In this document: piece by piece, positions 59,601-64,000 of the stretch | Numbering within the stretch: the stretch's first letter is position 1 | Layout: the number at the start of each line of letters is the position of its first letter | Source: Mesodorylaimus sp. YZB2_4 | Taxonomy: Eukaryota > Nematoda > Enoplea > Dorylaimida > Dorylaimidae | Assembly: GCA_030248295.1 (NCBI GenBank) | Contig: JASANH010001390.1 | Coordinates: 1-64,000, forward strand | Direction: 5' to 3' | DNA length: 64,000 nucleotides | Notes under the pieces: generated by a model | The model's input: the letters and a program-made list of their open reading frames with translations, nothing else | Database searches by the model: none | What the model was told of the DNA's origin: nothing | Position numbers and translations under genes: made by a program

Positions 59601-61204
59601 CCTTCCTAACAATTATTCTGTCTAAGGTGATAAATGCAGAGAATGATGATGATGACGAAGTGATGCCATTATCATCACGTATGCTGGAGGTACTGTAAAT
59701 AATGTCCTGCCGTGTCAGGTAGGAGCTGACGTAAGCGCCTCTGCCATCCTTGTCCCCGCCGAGATACCTGGACGGCTTGATGTCGATCGCCTCGACACTG
59801 CCAGAGACTCACAAGTCAGCCCGCAAAAGATTGAAGGTCGGCAGAACAGAAAACTATAAGCAAGCAGTAAGGTACAGACCTGGTTTCAGCTCGATGTTCT
59901 CGTAATGTACTTCTAACATTACGTAAGCGTCTGCTGAACTTTCAAACAGTGGTAAGCCAACATCGTTGGGCATATCGCTGGGCTGCAAAAAAGTTTGTAG
60001 AATAAGTTAAGATGCTATTTTGTGAAAAATACCTTCATTCCTGGATTCCAAAACCAAAGCAGCTTCGAAGCGCATTCGTACATTTTCGAGTAATTGAGCC
60101 CGTCGCCAACGAAACACTTTTCTCCTTTGCCCAAAAAAGCAGACATATTCTTGGAACACTGATACAAGCCAACGTGGTGGACATAAGGCTGATGATGTGG
60201 CTCGATAATAGCCTCCAGCTACAATAGAAGGGGAGCGGTGAACGACTGCACTAGAGTGCACATCTACAAAACAACATGCTTCCTAATTCTTACCCTAATC
60301 ATATGATGAACGGGCCATTTAGGCATTTCAAAAATTTGACACCAGTACATAAGGTGGTCATCGGTCGGCAGAGGTGTGGAGTCGGACAAGAGATCCAAAA
60401 CGACTGTGTCCTGGGGCAGACGAACCCGGACATCGGATGGCTCGAATAGAAATACGCCTTTGACTCCACGATTAGTGGCGGAGTGTTTTTCGAAATGGTC
60501 TTCGTCTTCTGGTTGCGTGTCAGAGAAGGCATAGATTAAGCGAGTATTGTCAGCCTAAAAACGAGAAGTCATGCAATTTGGACCTATCTATTGTACCATT
60601 GGCTCACAGTCAATAGATAGTCCTCTTTGTCGTCGCACGTATCTCGTGCTCGCCGGAATCTAGCTCGGAAGTGGGATCCGTTCTTCGAAGCGTTAAGAAG
60701 AACGTAGTCCTGGTGAAAGTCCTTTTTCGGATACTCGTTCGCTTTGGCATGTCTGTCCTGAAACAGATTTCCATTTTTGTGGACCACTTCTTGTGTCACA
60801 ACGCCACTAGTGTACTGTACTCACGCATATCTGCCCTTTTCCATTAGTGTCGATCCAAACAAACACGATATCTGCATTGGTCATGCCACCACTCGGAGTG
60901 AACCCGAGTCCAATCCATCCCTTGGCCTCGGCAGTGACCTCGAATGTGATCGTGTCGTTGTCGTACTCCCAGCGCAGCTCGAACTTGCCCTCTGGATCTA
61001 GCGTCAGTTGATGAACGCTCGGTCTCTCATTGGCTCGTCTCTCCTTGAAAAATGTTGTCAGCCTCCTATTCAACGCCAAAAACGGTTCACACTCACAAAT
61101 TCAGCGATTTCATCTGAGGTCAAATGTTTTGTAATAGGATTAAATCCAGATACAAGGCGCCAAGAAAACAATAGCTGCAAAATAAACCACGGACTTGTCC
61201 TCAT
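52532..61204 (-). CDS. MOXD1: MOXD1-like copper monooxygenase, copy C
   Basis: Eleven exons: 61204-61097, 61043-60825, 60757-60608, 60554-60294, 60218-60033, 59982-59880, 54892-54585, 53922-53824, 53755-53619, 52998-52842, 52792-52532; 662 residues. Signal peptide (FILQLLFSWRLVSG), DOMON domain (WEYDNDTITFEV, GGMTNADIV), copper ligands HHVGLYQC, LEVHYEN, LLHLHLYGRR and FDEMC, and a hydrophobic anchor ALIAVLLTVISMIYF. The reading frame is intact on both sides of a 4987-bp intron (54893-59879) that contains a decayed Gypsy element and a SINE; splice phase across it is correct, so the gene may still be expressed. The homologous intron is about 77 bp in copies A and B. Confidence 0.93.
52999..53618 (-). 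other. Intron of MOXD copy C, 620 bp
   Basis: GT-AG intron (GACGA|GTAAGT to TTTTCAG|C). AT-rich in its lower part; no recognised feature. Confidence 0.55.
53923..54584 (-). other. Intron of MOXD copy C, 662 bp
   Basis: GT-AG intron. A tRNA-like A-box (TGGTCTAATGGTTTAGC) occurs near 54475-54492 without a B-box; otherwise featureless. Confidence 0.5.
54943..55040 (-). repeat. tRNA-Glu-like SINE 3' part, copy 4 (reverse)
   Basis: Reverse complement of the body and tail of SINE copies 1 and 2: TGACATGACAT tail units, then ATCGATATCCAAGCACCATA and GCGCACTCGAGGGCTAAGGA. The tRNA head is missing. It lies inside the large intron of copy C, next to the Gypsy element. Confidence 0.8.
55236..55993 (-). 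other. Two overlapping ORFs downstream of the integrase end
   Basis: Minus-strand frames 55993-55535 (about 152 residues) and 55538-55236 (about 100 residues, very acidic middle) overlap by a few bases in different frames. They follow the integrase end directly, so they may be a 3' ORF of the retroelement. I recognise no domain; host or chance origin is possible. Confidence 0.4.
56461..56725. repeat. C-rich tract of about 260 bp
   Basis: Almost pure C on the plus strand with scattered A, T and G. It sits exactly where the integrase catalytic core should be. Long proline or glycine ORFs across it are artefacts of composition. Confidence 0.9.
58541..59879. other. Remainder of the large MOXD-C intron
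   Basis: Downstream (plus-strand sense) of the truncated retroelement. 58677-58745 has a short degenerate repeat of GAGCGACANCATG type. The rest shows no recognised feature. Confidence 0.5.
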
Positions 61205-62012
61205 ATTAGTGCTGAATGGCACGTTACAGGCCACCATACAAAACGGCTGTGGTGAACACCAAATGCGCAAACCCGTTTTATGTCGATGGCCCGATCGTTT
61301 GCCTCCTATTGCCTTCCCGGTTTTGTGTTTCCGGACTAGTTCGAATATTTTCTCACCACGACTCGTTCGTAAGTCTGTCCTGAAATCTTTTGCTCGGAGC
61401 AGGTAATCGATTCGATGTATGCTCAGCAGTGCTGTTGCAATCCGCAGTATCAAAACTGGCTGCTCAAGTGTTTTTGGTCGGGAAATCAAGAGTTGACAAT
61501 GTTGACAAAATCTAGAGACAGAAAAATTTTTAAGAGTGTCTTCAGGCGTGGACGAGCGAGCGTCGCGTTGTTCATATTGGTTCTGCTTGCGTGCATTGTC
61601 GCAGCCACTTGTTTCTAACTGCAGCAATGAAAGGCACTGTCAGATTGTCAGTTTCGTTCTGGCGTGATTGCCGCCGTACTAGCGCTCACGGTAAGCATAC
61701 TGAACCAGAAGGTGGGAGAAACGGGAGAAGCGATAGACATGACAAGCTGCATTCAATCTTTTCAAACCCACCAATTATATACATTTCTCTCCTGTGAGTC
61801 GAAATGGGACCAGTTTTTCAGGTCCCAGCAACGCATTGTTAGAACGACATTTTCAAATTTTGTGGGGCTCTGCCGCAGAGGGAGCGACTAAAAAATCTGT
61901 ACCTTCATTTTAGAGTGTATTACGTAGTTATGGCTTGGCCAGAACTAGATAATAAATATACCGTTTATATGCAGCTCAGAACCCAAAATGCCGCCGATAT
62001 TTGAAAAAGCGC
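61205..62012. other. Spacer between MOXD copies C and D
   Basis: 808 bp that should hold the copy C promoter and the copy D 3' UTR. No repeat or coding frame is supported. Confidence 0.45.
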
Positions 62013-64000
62013 TTAGCGCATAGGCAATGCAAGATCGGATGCAAATATCAAAATCACTGCAGAAAATAAGCAGAAGTAGCATTGAACTGTCCGAGCTACA
62101 GCGTTTCCTGGTACTTCCTCTTTGGAAGGCCTTTTTGCCACATTAGCAGCCTGTGCGCTTATGATTGCCGGACCATTCTCGTAGCACTTGCGCGCTTGTA
62201 CATCTGGAATCCAGGGATGGGTAACTTTCGGGTAGCCCTTACGATGCATGATTACGGAGCCATCGCCGCCAGCAGTGTACCAACTTGACGACTAAAGGAT
62301 GAAGGTGGTTTCTTAGAACCGCATCGCATAGAAACGGTATTAAGCTTACTTGAGATGCATTGCCAGACTGATTGAGCTGTTCGATGAAGAATTTCTGCAC
62401 ATACTGGCCATTTGTAATTAAATCCAAGTATTGTTCTCTGACTCCAGGTTTTGTCCAATCCAACTGTTCTTTAACGAATTCAAATAGTGTGACGTTTGTG
62501 TTTGAAGGCAAGATGACAGTTTGGCTAAAGGAGTGAACGGCATCGCATGGATTTTATGCCTTTGAAAGCAAGACTAGCTTACTTATCAGGCAACAGCTTC
62601 CCTCCAAAGATTGGCACATAGCTTTGCGGATCAGGATAGCTAAAGCAGAGAAATCCTCTCACTGCCCTCGGGTAATAGAAATACGTGCTGCCACACATTT
62701 CGTCAAACGTGGAAAATCCGCCCTGAAAAAAAATCATGGTCTTACTGTAGGTCTTGCCGGAAATCGGGGCGTAGTCCTGTCAGGAAACCAATAACTTACG
62801 TAGACTGTTTTGTTGTCCTTGCTCGTATCGTACGTGCATTCTAGGACGACCTCGTCGCCGGGCAGCACGTGACGTGGTGGGTCCAAAAGACGAAAGTTCT
62901 GAAAACAAGCAGTCATTGAAGAACTAAGAACTGGTCGCACTGCAAACGTAGAACGGACGTCGAGGACATTTTGTATTCCTTTGAGAGCGGTTACAGTACT
63001 CCTAATGGGCACAGGCTCCCGCTTGCCTCTGAATAGAAGTCATAATTGTCATCTACTGCCAAATCAGGCAGCTGCATCCCATGCCGGTAGTGATGCACGC
63101 GCATTCTCTTTGCGTGAACATGACCGTGCAGCAGTGTGTAGAACAAGTGCACTCCTTTTGGAGGCAGGTCCTTCATACAGTTGTCGCCGTGGACGTAGTA
63201 CTGGAAGGCAGGGTCTCCGGGTGGTATGATATGAAACGGAGGCTGCTCCAGAGCTGCCATGACCATGATGCCCGCTTCCACAGGACGCGGTGTTGGAGTA
63301 ACGTAGATACGAATGCCGGAACGGTCCACAAAGTCTTAAGGAGATCGCTTACAGAGGGGCATTTTTTGGGAAGAGTATCCTTACCTTGTCGAAGATCCAG
63401 GTTCTCATAATGCAGCTCGAGCAGTATGTAACCTTCGTTCGGGCTCTCGAACATTGGTAAACCAACGTCTTCTGGTAGGTCGGTAGGCTATATAGAAGGC
63501 TGTAAAGTGAGTGATGAGTAATTCTGCCGCATGTTCAGTCTCACTTTCATGCCAACATTCCAGAACCAAAGCACTTTTGACGTGCACGTGTACATGGCAG
63601 TCATATTGGTCATGTCCTTATTAAAGCACCGTTCACTAGTGTTCACGAAACCGGACATGTCACTACTGCACTGATACAGGGCCACATGGTGCAAGATTCG
63701 TTCGTGACCTTTGTGGACGATTGGCTCAAGCTATAAGCAAATGTTCTTCAAAATTGCAAGACCAAGCCACTTGGAAAACTTACCCTAAGCAAATGGTGGA
63801 CAGGCAACTTCGGCAGCTCGAACATTTGACACCAGTATGTCAAATGGTAATCGTGGGGAATGTGGACATCGTCTGCGGTGAAATCGAGTAGTACAGTATC
63901 ATCAGGAAATTTTGTGCGCACTTCGGGTGGTTCGAAGAGGAACAGTCCCTTGGTGCCACGGTTCTTTGGAGCATGCTGTTCGATGTTCAGATGATCGAGC
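62013..64000 (-). CDS. MOXD1: MOXD1-like copper monooxygenase, copy D (partial)
   Basis: Cut by the right edge, so the N-terminal exons are missing. Seen exons: 64000-63784 (partial), 63730-63545, 63487-63385, 63334-63027, 62898-62800, 62722-62583, 62524-62350, 62291-62013. The copper ligands are present: HHVALYQC, LELHYENLDL, LLHGHVHAKR and FDEMC. The C-terminal exon is longer than in B or C and ends in a hydrophobic stretch (FCLFSAVILIFA). This is the most divergent copy (for example TRKFPDD-type changes in the first copper domain and an extra NQSGNAS at the end of the penultimate exon). The intron after 63027 has a GC donor (GAG|GCAAGC) where A, B and C have GT. Confidence 0.93.

Overview
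The window is genomic DNA of a multicellular animal, probably an invertebrate. The genes are split by many short introns (typically 50-60 bp, GT-AG). They include animal-specific families: a PLC-like/PRIP protein, an NPY/NPF-type receptor, an alpha-arrestin, an animal-type chitin synthase and MOXD1-like copper monooxygenases. An ecdysozoan or another compact-genome invertebrate would fit, but I cannot name the taxon from sequence alone. All exon models come from reading frame, splice phase and remembered family alignments; no search was run.

Layout: 1-2500 is a ~68-bp minisatellite. 4.4-6.5 kb (+) holds a two-exon scramblase-like gene. 7543-8363 is a non-autonomous DNA transposon with long inverted repeats and an apparent 9-bp target duplication. 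10.1-11.7 kb (+) is a neuropeptide-type GPCR. 14.1-22.2 kb (-) is a 17-exon PLCL/PRIP-like gene. 24.9-28.2 kb (+) is CPSF3 (CPSF-73). 28.9-36.7 kb (+) is a chitin synthase of about 1770 residues. 37.4-39.3 kb (+) is an alpha-arrestin. From 39.4 kb to the right edge, all on the minus strand, is a tandem array of four MOXD1-like genes (A, B, C, and D cut by the window end), plus an orphan terminal exon between A and B. The third gene carries a ~5-kb intron containing a decayed Ty3/Gypsy element.

The introns and spacers, above all in the MOXD array, are seeded with several short dispersed repeat families, including a tRNA-Glu-like SINE and families here called R1 to R4. They also carry several uninterrupted G or C runs. 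The main biological stories are the recent expansion of a secreted copper monooxygenase family with a fixed exon plan, an invertebrate PRIP-like protein that seems to keep most PLC catalytic residues, and an apparent excess of GC-AG introns. The genes are functionally diverse (phospholipid signalling, mRNA 3' processing, chitin synthesis, receptor trafficking, monooxygenation) and I see no evidence that they form one pathway.
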